Shown: in pieces, positions 34,576 through 46,179 of the stretch
Layout: each line of letters begins with the position of its first letter
Numbering within the stretch: the stretch's first letter is position 1
DNA from: Eublepharis macularius
Lineage: Eukaryota; Chordata; Lepidosauria; Squamata; Eublepharidae
DNA: 64,000 bases
Assembly: GCF_028583425.1 (NCBI RefSeq)
Contig: NC_072801.1
Span: 7,150,001 to 7,214,000, forward strand
Reading direction: 5' to 3'
The notes under the pieces: model-generated
Databases searched by the model: none
Seen by the model: the letters and a program-made list of their open reading frames with translations, nothing else
What the model was told of the DNA's origin: nothing
Program-made: the position numbers and the translations under genes

Positions 34576-35728
34576 TTCATTCACTAGCTGGGCGGTTTGC
34601 TCCAGGTCTTTTCTCCTCCTTGCCATTTGGGCTTCGAGGATCTGGTACCTTTCTCCCACCTCTCTTGGTTGCGGCGTCTGGCCCCTGACTGGGACTGATG
34701 GCCCAGCCACACTCCAATCCCAGGCGTAGGTGCCCTCATTTCCCATGTAATCCTGGTAACTTTTCGAGTTGCCAGGGGTTAATCCAGGGTCCTCCTGTAT
34801 TTGTACATTTCCCAACACTGATTGTGTTGTTGCGCCCTGTAGAGTAAGTAGCTGCAGCGTCTGGCCCCATTCCTGGTTGTTTGGCCCAGCCGCAGCTCCC
34901 CTTCTCCACCGATTTAGTGGGTCAACTGTAAATCTACCGCCCTCTGCAACATTTCCAGGGGGTAATCCAGGGTCCCCCGTTATTTGTAAATCCTTCATGG
35001 CTTGCGTACGTTGGGCATCCACTGTGCTCCTCATCCAACCCCAGGTAAGTCCTGTTAACGCCAACAGGTCGTATCTCATCACCTGGAGCTGTTCACTGAG
35101 GTAATCCAAACGATCTTCTTCTTTCAACTCGTCCCATCCATTGGCTCAGAGGAGTCCCATGCAAGGAACAAGCTCCCTTGGCAAATGTTTTTCCAGCACT
35201 GGTAATCCCTTCACGACTCAGGGCCTCTGTCAGGATGGAAACCCGGAGGGGTCTCAAACCCCCATGGTACATAACTCTCCTTCTTCAAGGGGAGGCTTAC
35301 ATAATGTCCCAATTCATCACCCCACCAAAATTTTCATGCACTTGCAGCTATATTTTCCACTCCTCTCTCTGAAGTGGCATGGGATGTTCCGAGGGAAAGG
35401 TCTCCCATGGGCTCGATCCTCTGGTCGTTCTCCGGGCTCCCATCTCACTCAGGCAGTGACCAAACAGCACTCCTGTCCACCTCTCCTTTTTCTCTTGGTT
35501 CCTGGGTGCCCATTGTCTGGGAGTTGATAAAGTAATCCATGTAAGATGAGTGAGCCCTTTCCTGGGGATCACCCCCATTTCTATAGGAGTTCTTCCAGCA
35601 TCTGCACCTGATCCCAGATGCAGGACTGGGTTGGATGTGGGGTCTCCTGGGGCTGGCTCCAACGGCTGGAATCTGGTAGCCATCCTCCAGAGGTTACAGG
35701 TACAGAAGAAAAGGTGGATTCCTTTCAA
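34560..35728 (-). pseudogene. gag-like region of chromovirus, broken
   Basis: Starts close to the 5' LTR with a frame beginning near 35680 (MATRFQPLEPAPGDP) and, in another frame, continues from about 35127 to the deletion junction. It contains two diverged copies of a GDPGLPPGN / EDPGLTPGN motif about 60 residues apart. A glutamine/arginine-rich helical stretch (YQILEAQMARRRKDLEQ) lies before the junction. The assignment to gag rests on position and composition; no zinc knuckle is seen. Confidence 0.55.
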
Positions 35729-35730
35729 TA

Positions 35731-36278
35731 TGTCAGACTATGAATGACAAGATACAGCAGAGAGATCCCTGGATCATTACAGCAAGACACAGGTCCTTGG
35801 TTAAATGACCTTTATTCAGGAATCAGATCTTTTCCATATGCACAGGTCCATAAGTATACTTAGAAGCAAGGATGCATCTGAGCAGTACAACTTCCTTGAA
35901 AGGATTAACAGCTTGAGGAAAATACAGATCTAAATACTCAAACATTCCCCTCCCTTCTAACCCACAAGTTTGAGCGGGAAGAAGTCTGGGAAACTTTTCT
36001 GGAGTTTATACATTGGCTAGACAAGACACAGAGAACTGTAACATTTCAGACACTACAAGGTCATTTTAGTGAGCTTCGAAGAAAGAGATACCCACAGCTC
36101 TCCCAGCTGTGTTCTCAGGCTGTGAGAGGGAGAAACGAAAGTGATGCACAGTCTTTGCACTATGAAATCAAACAGTGATGTACGTAGCATTTGCAATATG
36201 AAATCAGACAGTAACACACTATTAGCATTCAGCATCCCCTAGAATGATGACTTGGATGTAGGGGCTACAGACATGACA
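35731..36278 (-). repeat. Chromovirus 5' LTR
   Basis: 548 bp, TGTCAGACTA...ACATGACA, matching 33701-34251 with about 3.5 percent difference by hand count. Confidence 0.88.
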
Positions 36279-36655
36279 GTCGGCAGGCTCCTCGCCCCAA
36301 TACTGCTCCGGGCTGAAGCAGGCTTGCTGTGCCACTGAGCTGCCACAGCAAAGGACTGCTGGCAGGAGCCTCGCCGAACCACTGCTCTGCCACCAACACT
36401 GCAGCTGGAGCTGTCGATGCCATGCCACATGGGTCAGAGCCAAGGCTAAGAGTTCAGTCTCCTCTCCCCACCGCTCATGAGCACAACTGGCTGGCTGGGT
36501 GGGCGGAGCAGCTTTATGATGCCTCAGTCTCTGCCCTCCTGGCATACCCGGATGCCTGGGAAGCCTTGTCTGCCTCTGCTTCCTCTGCGGTGGCAAATTC
36601 CAGCCCCCCAGCCAAGCAGCTGTTGCCAGGGCTGGGGCATGCCGTGTTCTTCTCC
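36279..36655 (-). other. DIRS/Ngaro leader region, continued
   Basis: GC-rich sequence resembling in composition the stretch before 33700. It ends where L2 homology resumes (GCTGCAGCATTCTGTACC). No named domain; probably the distal part of the element's first ORF or leader. Confidence 0.4.
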
Positions 36656-39030
36656 TAGTTCCGATAATAGCTGAGCTGCAGCATTCTGTACCAACTGGAG
36701 TCTCCAATTTAACTTAGAAGGGAGGTATGTACAATGCATTACTGTTGTCAAGTCTTAATGTTGCCATGCCATGGATCTAGGTGGCTAGATGTGTCAAGGT
36801 AGAGGGCCATCTTCCAGGCTAGTTGAAGTTGTAGAAAGCATTTTTTGCAGCTGCCTATCTTGCTTTTCTACCAGTAGTGCTGGATCCAATATAGCTCCTT
36901 GGATGTTTACTGAGTCTGCAAGGGTCAGGCGAACTCCATTGAAAGCAGGGACTATGATGTCCTCCAAAGTCACTTCCATCTTGTCTGCATCCAATTTCAA
37001 TTTATTTGCTTTCACCCATATGGCCACAGCTCTCAGGCAGTGACTCAAGTTTTCTACTGCATCCTGCAGTGATTTGGATAGTGAAATTTCTGGATATTGA
37101 TGGCTTCCAATTCCGTAGCTACAAATGAATTCTCCTAAAGTTTTTACATACAGGTTGAATAACATGAGGGATAAGATTGCACCCTCTGGAATGCCACAAG
37201 ATAATTCCCACTCTGGAGACAGCTGGTCTCCAACTGTGACCCTTTGAGTCTGTTCCATGAGAAATGATTTAAACCAGTCCAAGGCACATCCTTTGACATC
37301 AACTTCTGCCTCCAAATGGCTCAATAAGATGGCATGCTACAGATAGAACCAGGAAGAGCAATAACGAAGCATGACTTTTGTCTAAATACAGGCAGAGATA
37401 ATCAACTAAAGCTACTAGAGTTGTCTCTGTCCCATGACCTGGCATGAATCCAGACTGGAAAAGATCCAAAACTCTAGAGTTATCCAAGAAGACCTGGAGT
37501 TGGTCAGCCACTGCAATCACTTTGCCTAAAAGGGGCAGATTAGAGACTGGGAGATAATTGGCTGCATCATTTTTGTATAGAGATGGTTTTTTAATTAGTG
37601 GGCAGATAACCACCTGTTTGAGTTGCCGAAGGAAGATGCTCTGTGTTAGTGACTGATACACAATAGACCTCAAGGGCTCATTTATGTGCTTCTCACTTTA
37701 TTTAAACACCCAAGATGGACAGGGATCCAGTGCACACATAGTGGCTTGCACAGATGTCAGGATCCAGTCAAGATCCCTCATTGTAAACTGGTTCAAGGTG
37801 GTCCATACTTGAACCAAACAATGTGTTTTAGCCATACGCAGTTATAAACTATGCATAAAATACTCAGACATATGGCCTGTAGGCTGTTAAGTTACAGAGA
37901 AAGGAAAAGCAACCAAACAGTGTATTAAGCATTTCTTCCGCTTACAGCCAGCATCCAGTATTTTCTCAGCAAAAAACTATGTGAAGGCCTCACAGCTAAT
38001 TGTCTGTTCTTGAGATGGTAAAGGTTCAGATTTAGGAGTTAGAAGATGCTGAGATACCTTGAACAAATGGGATGTTCATGAACTAGCTGATGCGATGGTT
38101 GCAGAGAAATAATTTTTCTTTGCTGTTCTCATTACCACTTCATAGGTTTTCCAATGGGTTCTGTAGTATGCTCTATCAGTTTCAGTGCACATTTTCCTCC
38201 AGAGTCTTTCTAGGTTTCTTCCAGCCCTCTTTAGGTGACCCAGCTCTGTGGTAAACCATGGGGTTCCCAGCTTCCCTCCCAAATGTTGGAGAGGTTGGTG
38301 TTTTCAGGAGCTTCAAGGAGCTTTGCATTCCAAGCTCCTACTGCAGCCTCAATAATGCATGTGTCTGGAACCTTGAAATCCCCCAAGGAATTTTGGAATC
38401 TCAAAATATCCATGAATCTTTGTGGGCAAATTGTTTTAAAAGGTCTTTCTTTTTGAGTGGCATTAAGATCATATTCACTTTTGCCTTCAGCAGATGATGG
38501 TCTGACCATGGTTCAGGCAGAATTTCTAACCCTGAAACAACACTTTCCCTCAAAGTCTCAACGCAAAATATTAAGTCCAAAGTGTGGCCTCTTTCATGTG
38601 TGGGGCCTATCACTATCTGAAAGAGACCCAGGGCTGCCACTGAAACTATAAATTCCAGGACCGATCCTGATGTGGAACATTCAGCACGAATGTTGAAGTC
38701 CTCCGGAATAATCAGTCTAGGTGTCTCCAAGACTATATCTGAAAGCACCTCTGACAACTCAGAAAAGGTGCTTACTAGGGAGTCGGGGGTGGGGGTGGGG
38801 GTTGGTAGATGAGCAGAATACCTAACCTGTCTTTAGTTTCCAATGAAAAGAGCATACAGTCAATACCAGCTATAGTGCATCCTTCAACTTCTGTGGAAGT
38901 TGAAGGACGCACAAAGTTTAATAGCAATCCCTCCTCCCCAGCTACTATTGAAGGATTGGTGTAGGACCACATAGCCAGGTAAATTTAGTTGGGGCAGGCA
39001 CACCGTATCATTTTCCTGCAATCATGTCTC
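36656..39030 (-). mobile_element. L2 LINE copy B, ORF2 part (outer layer of nest)
   Basis: Minus-strand pieces of an L2-type ORF2. Endonuclease: EDFNIRAEC-like near 38720, RGHTLDLIF and EPWSDHHLLKA near 38500-38600. Middle region: KYYFSATIAS-like near 38100. Reverse transcriptase: LVALVDYLCLYLDK near 37400, ALDWFKSFL, VTVGDQLSPEWELSCG and FNLYVKTLGE near 37130-37300. The YADD core present in copy A is deleted here (HQYPEI). Multiple stops; inactive. Confidence 0.8.
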
Positions 39031-39167
39031 TGTTATGCAAGCCGCATCTATTTCCTCTTCCTGCAGCATCCCAGTAATGCATGGAGCTTTGTTTCTTACA
39101 GATCTGGAATTGCATAGTGTGACCAGTAGGGGAGGTAGGGGTCGTTGCAATGTCAATGTAAAACCAA

Positions 39168-39425
39168 AGTTTGGTGCAGTGGTTAAGAACAGCAGGAATC
39201 TAATCTGGAGAACCAGGTTTGATTCCCCACTCTTCCACTTGAAGCCAGCTGGATGACCTTGGGTCAGTCACAGCATCTCGGAGCTCTCTCAGCCCCATCC
39301 ACCTCACAGGGTGGTTGTTGTTGTGGGGATAATAATGACACATTTTGTATATGGCTCTGAGTGGGTGTTAATGTTAAGTTGTCCTGAAGGGCAGTAAATA
39401 AACCAAATGCTATTATTATGTTATT
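39168..39425 (+). repeat. tRNA-derived SINE, plus strand
   Basis: Starts AAGTTTGGTGCAGTGGTTAAG, with GGTTTGATTCCCCACTC (B box), GATGACCTTGGGTCAGTCAC and a TATTATTATG-like tail. It is inserted at the 5' side of L2 copy B. Confidence 0.78.
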
Positions 39426-39654
39426 AAGTAAGGATTTTTGTTAGCATGAATGAGAAATTGGGAGGGGGGGGCGTCATCTGATACTGGAATCCTGATTTAC
39501 CCAATCTCTCTCTGTATATGTAAAGAGAAATTATAGGATGTGTGAATAAGGAGGTGCCAAAGTGAACAGTGGGAGATGAGCAAACAGCACTGTGAAACTT
39601 GGAGGAGCTGCTCAAAAATATGAGATCTCTGCATCTTCAGAACTGAAGTGGGAA

Positions 39655-40180
39655 AATAGCTGGCCATACACAGTCTTTCTCTGTGGTGGCCCCTACCCTG
39701 TGGAATGGCCTGCCTTAGGAGGTCGGGAGAGCCCTCGTTATTCTAACTTTCTACAAACGATGCAAAACCAAATTATTCAGAAGGGTTTTTCTCTCAGATA
39801 GGAGGGTGGTATTGTAGGGAAGGGGTCTCAAAGAGATGCTTCACTAACAAGTTCAGGACCACAGACTTCACCACTATGTTGCCTTACTATCTGTTGCTAA
39901 AAGTAGGTGCTCCTATGTGGTACCTGTGCTTCAAGTATGCTCCTACTGGGTAGTTATATATTGCTAATGTCAGTCCTAGAATTGTTTATGTTCTGTTTCA
40001 ACATTTCTTCAACTCTGTATTGGATTCTTGCTAATGCTCTGTCTTTGTAAACTTGTATTTATTTCCCTTATGGCACTGTTCATGGACATGTTCTTGATAC
40101 TGATTGTCCTAAGCTCACACTGTGTAATCTGCCTTGAGTCTCAGTGAGAAAAGTGGACTATAAATGCCATAAATAAATAA
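39655..40180 (+). repeat. L2 LINE 3' end, plus strand
   Basis: Contains the ORF2 terminus-like CCCTACCCTGTGGAATGGCC and a long 3' UTR, and ends GCCTTGAGTCTCAGTGAGAA...ATAAATAAATAA. The inverted form of this end is seen at 15690, 28540 and 44553. Confidence 0.7.
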
Positions 40181-40186
40181 GAACAA

Positions 40187-40745
40187 TCCTACTATATAAA
40201 AGGCTAAGTATGTTCCAGACAACTCACTTCCTACCCTGGTGCACCATCAGAGGGCACTGCAATGAAAGGAAGATGAGGAAGGAAGACCAATGGAAGAAAG
40301 ACCAGGCGAGGCAGCCCGCCCCTCCAGAGCTAATGCCACTGTGGCAGGAAGCCCAGGCTGGGATCAGGTGCAGAGCAGGGGGAAACGCCCACTCCCCACT
40401 TTCACCAAACTGGGTTGAGGAGCGGAGCAGGTGGCAATGCCCACCCCCCTGCCATCACCCCGCTGTGATCAGGAGCAAAGCAAGTGGTAATGCTTGCCCC
40501 CCCCCGCCTTTACCCACCTGGGATCAGGAGTGGAGCAGGTGGCAATACCGCCCACCACCTTCACCCAGCTGGGATCAGGCACAGAGCAGGTGGCGATGCC
40601 CGGACCCCTGCCTTCACCCAGCTGGTGAAGGTGGCAATGCCCCCCACCCACTTCCCAGAGGCTGACTACTACTGCTGGGAACTATCTGTACAGAGGTTCA
40701 AGGTTCTTTCCCAGTGGCAAGGAACAAGCATAGCCTAAGAGAAAT
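40187..40745 (+). mobile_element. Possible Helitron 5' end with minisatellite
   Basis: Begins TCCTACTATATAAAAGGCTA directly after an L2 A-rich tail. The TC start and the CTATATAAAAG phrase are what vertebrate Helitron 5' ends look like. From about 40330 to 40640 there are about five degenerate copies of a 55-60 bp unit (GGGATCAGGxGCAGAGCAGGTGGCAATGCCC). A weak CTAA near 40734 could be the 3' terminus, but the expected hairpin is poor. No Rep/helicase. Confidence 0.4.
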
Positions 40746-41566
40746 AATTCCAGCAAGAATTCACATCCTGGGAGAGTTGAGAACCGCAGCTGCAACAGAT
40801 AAACATAACATCATAACCTCCAGCCTCAACCCCCAGGCATGGGTATGGCAGATGCTGCCAGCATCCTGACAGTCGATTCAGTGCAAGACACTTCTATATG
40901 TATTTCACTTCCCAAACCTTGTTTCAGATCCATCACATTTCCTAATAAACTAATTTCTATGGAAACATTGAGTAATTGCTAATAGTCAATCTGTCAAGGA
41001 AACAAACAGTTTTCTCCTCCCTCTGAAATGATCCAGCATAGCTTTGTTCCTTGTAAAAGAAACAAAATGGCAGGGCAGGGCAGGGCAGGGCAGGGAGACA
41101 TGATGAGGTAGCTGTCAGGGATTCTGCACAGATGACACAGCTGAGACAACCCAGAACAGCCAGACTGGGGAGTTTGTTTTTTAACTAATCCCCAAAGGAC
41201 TTAGAGGGGCTCTGACCCCTGAGGCATCTTTCTCAAGGGAAATCTGAAGGACAGAGCATACTTGCAGGCTAAACTTTATATCTTCATAACTTGGGAATCA
41301 TGTGGAGAGTTCACATAAACAGATCAGCTGCTGTCAGTGTTTGAGATGCAACTTGCTGTTTCAGTCTAGAAGGTCTAGGTCCCTATTGCCTGGGTGTGTG
41401 ACCAATGAGGTTTCAAGCAGCTGTCCTCCATGCAGCTGTGCAACTCAGGGCCACAAGATACAGTGACAGTTGCTCAGGCTGGTGGCTTAATTTAAAGGAC
41501 ACAAGGAAAACTCAGGAAAAAATAATGGCTGTTAGCCAGTCTGTTCCAGTCATTCATCAACTACCA
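40746..41566. other. No recognised gene; short G-rich repeat
   Basis: No gene recognised. At 41073-41095 five GGG runs are separated by CA, a compact potential G-quadruplex. Confidence 0.5.
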
Positions 41567-41815
41567 AAGCCAGTTTGATATAGAGGTTAAGAGTGGCAGA
41601 ACTCTAATCTGGGGAGCCAGGTTTGATTCCCCACTCCTCTGCTTGAAGCCATCTGAGCAATCTTGGGTCAGTCACAGCTTCTCAGAGCTCTTTCAGCCCC
41701 ACAGGGTGATTGTTGTGAGGATAATAACACACTTTGTCAACCGCTCTAAGTGGGTGTTAAGTTGTTCTGAAGGGCGGTATATAAATGAAATGTTTTTATT
41801 TTTGTTTTTGTTGTT
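41567..41815 (+). repeat. tRNA-derived SINE, plus strand
   Basis: Starts AAAGCCAGTTTGATATAGAGG, with GGTTTGATTCCCCACTCCTC as B box and GGGCGGTATATAAATGAAATG at the end. Same family as 48580-48836. Confidence 0.8.
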
Positions 41816-44475
41816 ATGTAGATCTTGCAAGATTTTGCAACAGCACAACTTATGTGCATTGCCTATGAGTCAAAAATAGTCTGGCAGTGACACCAAAGTC
41901 TTGTTGAGATCACATTCAGAAGAGGACATGGTGGTAGGATAGGCCACACCAACTGCAGGTGTAAGATGTAAGTTTGAAATATTTTCCCATATGAAAAATG
42001 TTCTGTGAGGAAAGGGAGAGGTGTTGGCAAACAGAGCCGTTTTGCTAGGCCCTCGGTTCAAGCTTCAGGAATACAAAGCAAGCAAATGCACTGTAACAGA
42101 AGATTACGCTGCTGAATTTCCTTCTTCTGCTTCTGGGGTTTTCAAGATGCTTTCCATTTCATCAGCAAAATGACCAGCACAAAATACTAACTCAGACAAT
42201 CAATATTTAAAATGAAAAAGAGAGCGAGGGGGAGGGAATGGTCCAACCTAGAGAATGTGTACTTTATAAACCCAATTAAACCAAATCCCCGTACAAACTT
42301 TGCAGTGATGATACACCAAATAACATTTCTGTACATTCCCTGACTTAAAGCAGGAAATTGGCTCATAACTGACTCATGAGGGATGTGAGCAACACACAAT
42401 AGGATAAGCATGAATTTTCACCCTTCGCTGTGAAAAGACTGGAATGAAAAAGCAATTACTTGAGGTTAGGCAGAGGAATAATCTCAACAATTTCATTGTC
42501 CTTGAAAGAAACAGGATACCTGTGCAGAGTCTGCTTTAATATTGGTAATGTCATTTATGTTCACACAGTAGCATCCACACCATATTAAAGGCACTCTAGT
42601 CACATGTTCTTGCTTCTTAATGTGTGTGCAGAAACACAGATTTATTACACTAGAATTACTAAACAGGGACGATACTTAATTTTGCATCATCACCATTTAA
42701 ACTCAAACATTGTCATGTCATTTTACCCTTGGGGGAATCAAACCAGCAAGTCTTGATTTTCCTAAATGTACACAACGTTGTGGGATTGAAAAGAGCCCTG
42801 TCCTGTAAGAACAACTCTACTTAGGATTCTCTGGTTTGCAGTGCAGCCAGCAGAAGACCCAGAGCCAAACATGCCGCGTTTGAGTTTTCTGGTCAGAAGC
42901 TGTCACCTACAGAATCATTTTACCTGTCATTTTGAAAATCAAACAACAAAGTTCCACGGGGCAGGGGGTGCGGGTGGGGGGTAGTAAAGATTTTGGAATC
43001 AAGACCCTGGTTCTCATGACCTGCAAAGAAGGAGGAATGCAAGGTCGTGCTTATAGGGACGGCCTACTCACAGAACGCTGGTGGCTTTCCCCCACGATTC
43101 CAGACATCTTCATTTGCAAAACACTTGCAGGCTGCTTGGTTTCCAGTTTCCTGGTGGCTTTTCTGGGACTGCACTTTCCCCGGTCTTTTCTTTTGCCACA
43201 GGTTGATGGAGTGCTTTTTCTTTTTCTTAGGCATGTGAATGATTAAAGGGCTCTGAGGACTTGTCCGATCACAACCCAGATCCTCCCCGAAAGCTCTCAG
43301 CATGCAACTGTGCATGTGCAGAGCAAAAAAAAAACCCAAGCAACCAGCAAGATAAGCACTTTTGGGGAGTGTGTGTGTGGAGGCTGAATTTTCCGAGCAG
43401 CTCAGCAAAACACACAAAAAGTGGGCAAAGAATAGGAACAACTGGCTCTGTGGAAACAGCCTAAATCGGAATGATGCAGTTGTCTGTGCACTCTCAAAAG
43501 TTTCACCCATATCCCTTGGTCATTGTGTATGTGTGTGTGGTAGAGTAAGAAGATAGTAGGCAAACAGATAAACCCTATCTATTCCCAGTGTGGAAACTGA
43601 GTTAAAGAAATATAACTCATCACATTTGTGGATATGCAAAATATGGAGAAATTATATCAGGGTGGTGGTTGGGTCCCACCTGCCTCTATACAGCACACAA
43701 TACAGCATACTACTTCATACAGTAGTCAAATTAGTATTTGTTGCTGCTACATTTATTTACAGGTATAAAGAACCAAAGTCACCCCAAGAGCAAAGCAGAA
43801 GCAAGATTCTGCCAGCAGAGATCTCCCCAAGTGTAGGACTCATTGCAGTAATGAACTATTTATTCAGAAATGAACAACATCTGAAAATTTTCTCCCTATT
43901 GCTTTGCTGAATAGTTGGCAGGATCTCCCTGCCCCCCCCCCCCCGCCTTCCTAGGAAAGAGATGAGCATTCTCAGCCACAGCTGTGCCCTATGCACCTGC
44001 TTAAATTTAATGGCCAAACATGTTTCTGGCTGGAAGCCAAGAATTCTCAGAGTGCTGAGATAAAGGTAGGCTTTCCTACAAAAAGACGTTTAAATCGTAT
44101 GCTTAGGTGTGTTTTTAAAAACAAGATTCCCCTCATCTCACTGACCTAGGATTGCTAATGTAGGATTAAAAAAAAAACTTGATTTGAGGCAATAACCGAG
44201 GATAGCTGTAGAGACAGAGGTGGGGTTTGATTGGTTGATGGGGTTTGGTAGGATCTAGTGGGTTTTGGTGGGTTGTGATGGGATCTGGTGGCTTTTAGAA
44301 GATGGAAGGACAGTGACTGGTGGCTCAGGATGCAATCTCAACAGAAAAAGAAAATGCTTCGATGCCAAATCATAATACCCATTTTATTCTACAACATACC
44401 CAGCACCAAACCCACAGCAAAAATACCCAGAAGTCAAATAAAGTATCTGATGGAACCAGTTCTACACTGAGCCAG
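41816..44475. other. No recognised gene
   Basis: About 2.7 kb without a recognised coding domain or repeat family. Two frames of about 100-148 codons around 42932-43510 overlap each other on opposite strands and show no domain-like features. Short C-run near 43934 and A-runs only. Confidence 0.35.
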
Positions 44476-44509
<34 letters not shown>

Positions 44510-44555
44510 TGTATGTATGTATGTATGTATGTATGTATGTATGTATGTATGTATA
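44476..44555 (+). repeat. (ATGT)n microsatellite at L2 3' tail
   Basis: About 19 copies of GTAT/ATGT, directly at the 3' end of the minus-strand L2, consistent with expansion of a LINE tail repeat. Confidence 0.95.
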
Positions 44556-45415
44556 ATCCGCCTTTCTCACTGAGATCCAAGGAGGATCACACAACACAAG
44601 TGAAAATAAAATATAATCAAAAACTAGTACATCCAGTGAGCAAAGTACAATAATGAACAACAGTTAGAACATTCAGGGAAACAGATAAAAAAGGATATGG
44701 TAGTAAAAAAAATGAAAACATGCAGAAAGCCAAAGCACCAAGATAAAATCTTTCTAAACCAAGCACAACTAATTTACATGTCACGTCTAGCAACATGGAA
44801 ATGCCCTAGGAGGTGCATGTCTACATCAGCAGACAGTACTCAATAGCATAGTCTATAGTCCATTTCCCTACCAAGGCATCTCTCCGAGCTACTTCTTACG
44901 ACACAGCCCTGTAATCTGGTGGAAAGCCCTCCTGAATAATTCAGGCTTTCACAGTTTGCGGAAAACCAGGAGAGTGGGGGCTTCCCTGACCATCTCAGGC
45001 AGACCATTCCATAAGGTGGGGGCCACCACAGAGAGAGCATGTGTGGGGGCAGATGTTGATTTTGCCCAATTCTAGGTCAATATCTGCAGAAATTCCTCTC
45101 TGGATGAATGAAGCTGCTGTAGCAGCACATATGAGAGAGAGGATCACATAGATATAAGGGGCAGAGCTATGAAAGACTTTGAATGAACTGATGAGTAGCC
45201 AATGAAGTGGCTACAGAGGGGAGTGATATGCATGCTCCGTCTAACTCCTGACAGTAAACAAACTGCAGCATTCTGTATCTGCTGGAGTTTCTGGGTCAGC
45301 TTTGAGTCAGCCTATGTGGAGTGCATTACAGCAGTCTAATCTTGATTTTACCATGGCATGAATCCAGGCAGTCAGATCAGCCATGTTGAGGTAGGATGCC
45401 ATCTTCCAGGCTAGT

Positions 45416-45990
45416 CTAAGTTGGGAGAAAGTCTTTTTTGCTTGGACTTACTTGTTTTTCTAGCAGCAGTGCTGGATCCCATATAACTTCTAGGTTTTTC
45501 ACTGAGTCAGCTAGGGACAACTGGACCCCATCAAAGGTTGGAAGAACAATGTCCTTCAAGTGCTCTGCTTTCCCAACCAGCATCACTTCCATCTTGTCTG
45601 GGTTCAATTTCATTTTGTTTGTTTGCAGCCAATTGACAACAGCTGTCAAACAGTGACTCAATACCTCTACTGCATTGCCAGGGTTTTTGGATAACAAGAT
45701 ACAGATCTGGGTGTCATCTGCATATTGATGGCATCCAATTCCACAGCTATGAATGAGTTCTCCTAAAGGCTTTACATAGAGGTTGAATAACGTGGGGGAT
45801 AAGACTGTGCCATGTGTAGCAAAATAATTCCCTCTCTGGAGATAGCTGGTCTCCAATAGTGACCCTTTGAATCTGTTCCATGAGAAATGATTTAAACCAG
45901 TCCAAGGCACATCTCCGATACCTACTTATGCCTCCAAATGCCTCAGCAGGATGGCATGGTCTACTGTGTCAAAGGCTGCAGATAGATCCA
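45416..45990 (-). pseudogene. L2 reverse transcriptase core
   Basis: Minus-strand frame with LNHFSWNRFKGSLLETS, LSPTLFNLYVKPLGELI, then GCHQYADDTQI containing the intact YADD catalytic motif, and LKDIVLPTFDGVQL near the end. The usual CGVPQGS segment before LSPTLFN is damaged. L2 ORF2 supplies the reverse transcriptase that copies the element RNA at its target. Confidence 0.85.
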
Positions 45991-46179
45991 GGATGAACAA
46001 CAATGAAGCATAGTCTTTGTCTACATTCAGGTGGAGGTCATCAACTAGAGCCACCAGAGCTGTCTGCATCCAAAGCCTAGCCTAAAACCAGACTAAAAAG
46101 GGTCCAAAGCACTAGAGTTGTCCAAGAAGCCCTGGAGTTGGTCAGCTACTGCTCTCCTGATCACTTTGCCCAGAAAGGG

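Larger units (their letters stand above)
33701..36278 (-). mobile_element. Chromovirus (Ty3/gypsy) LTR retrotransposon, internally deleted
   Basis: Two near-identical LTRs (33701-34251 and 35731-36278) enclose only 1.48 kb. Minus-strand orientation is set by a polypurine tract AAGGGGGCAGAA directly before the 3' LTR (34252-34263) and by coding content. LTR ends are TGTCA...TGACA. By hand count the LTRs differ at about 19 positions plus two short indels, about 3.5 percent. Protease, reverse transcriptase, RNase H and most of integrase are absent. I find no 5-bp target duplication (GCCAG on the left, GTCGG on the right) and no canonical TGG primer site. It sits inside the DIRS/Ngaro element. 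Confidence 0.85.
29091..36655 (-). mobile_element. DIRS/Ngaro-type tyrosine-recombinase retrotransposon, decayed
   Basis: Minus-strand pieces in order from high to low coordinates are: an unassigned GC-rich leader, reverse transcriptase, RNase H, tyrosine recombinase and SGNH hydrolase. That order and the absence of an integrase fit the DIRS order; the hydrolase suggests the Ngaro-like branch. A chromovirus at 33701-36278 interrupts the leader region. The outer limits are set by where L2 homology stops and resumes and are approximate. Split terminal repeats expected for Ngaro were not resolved. Confidence 0.75.

Noticed and set aside
33696..36283. Target duplication for the chromovirus
   Set aside because: GCCAG on the left and GTCGG on the right do not match; none could be supported.
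42932..43510. Overlapping frames of 104 and 148 codons as a possible gene
   Set aside because: Opposite-strand overlap, no domain, no splice context or conservation visible.
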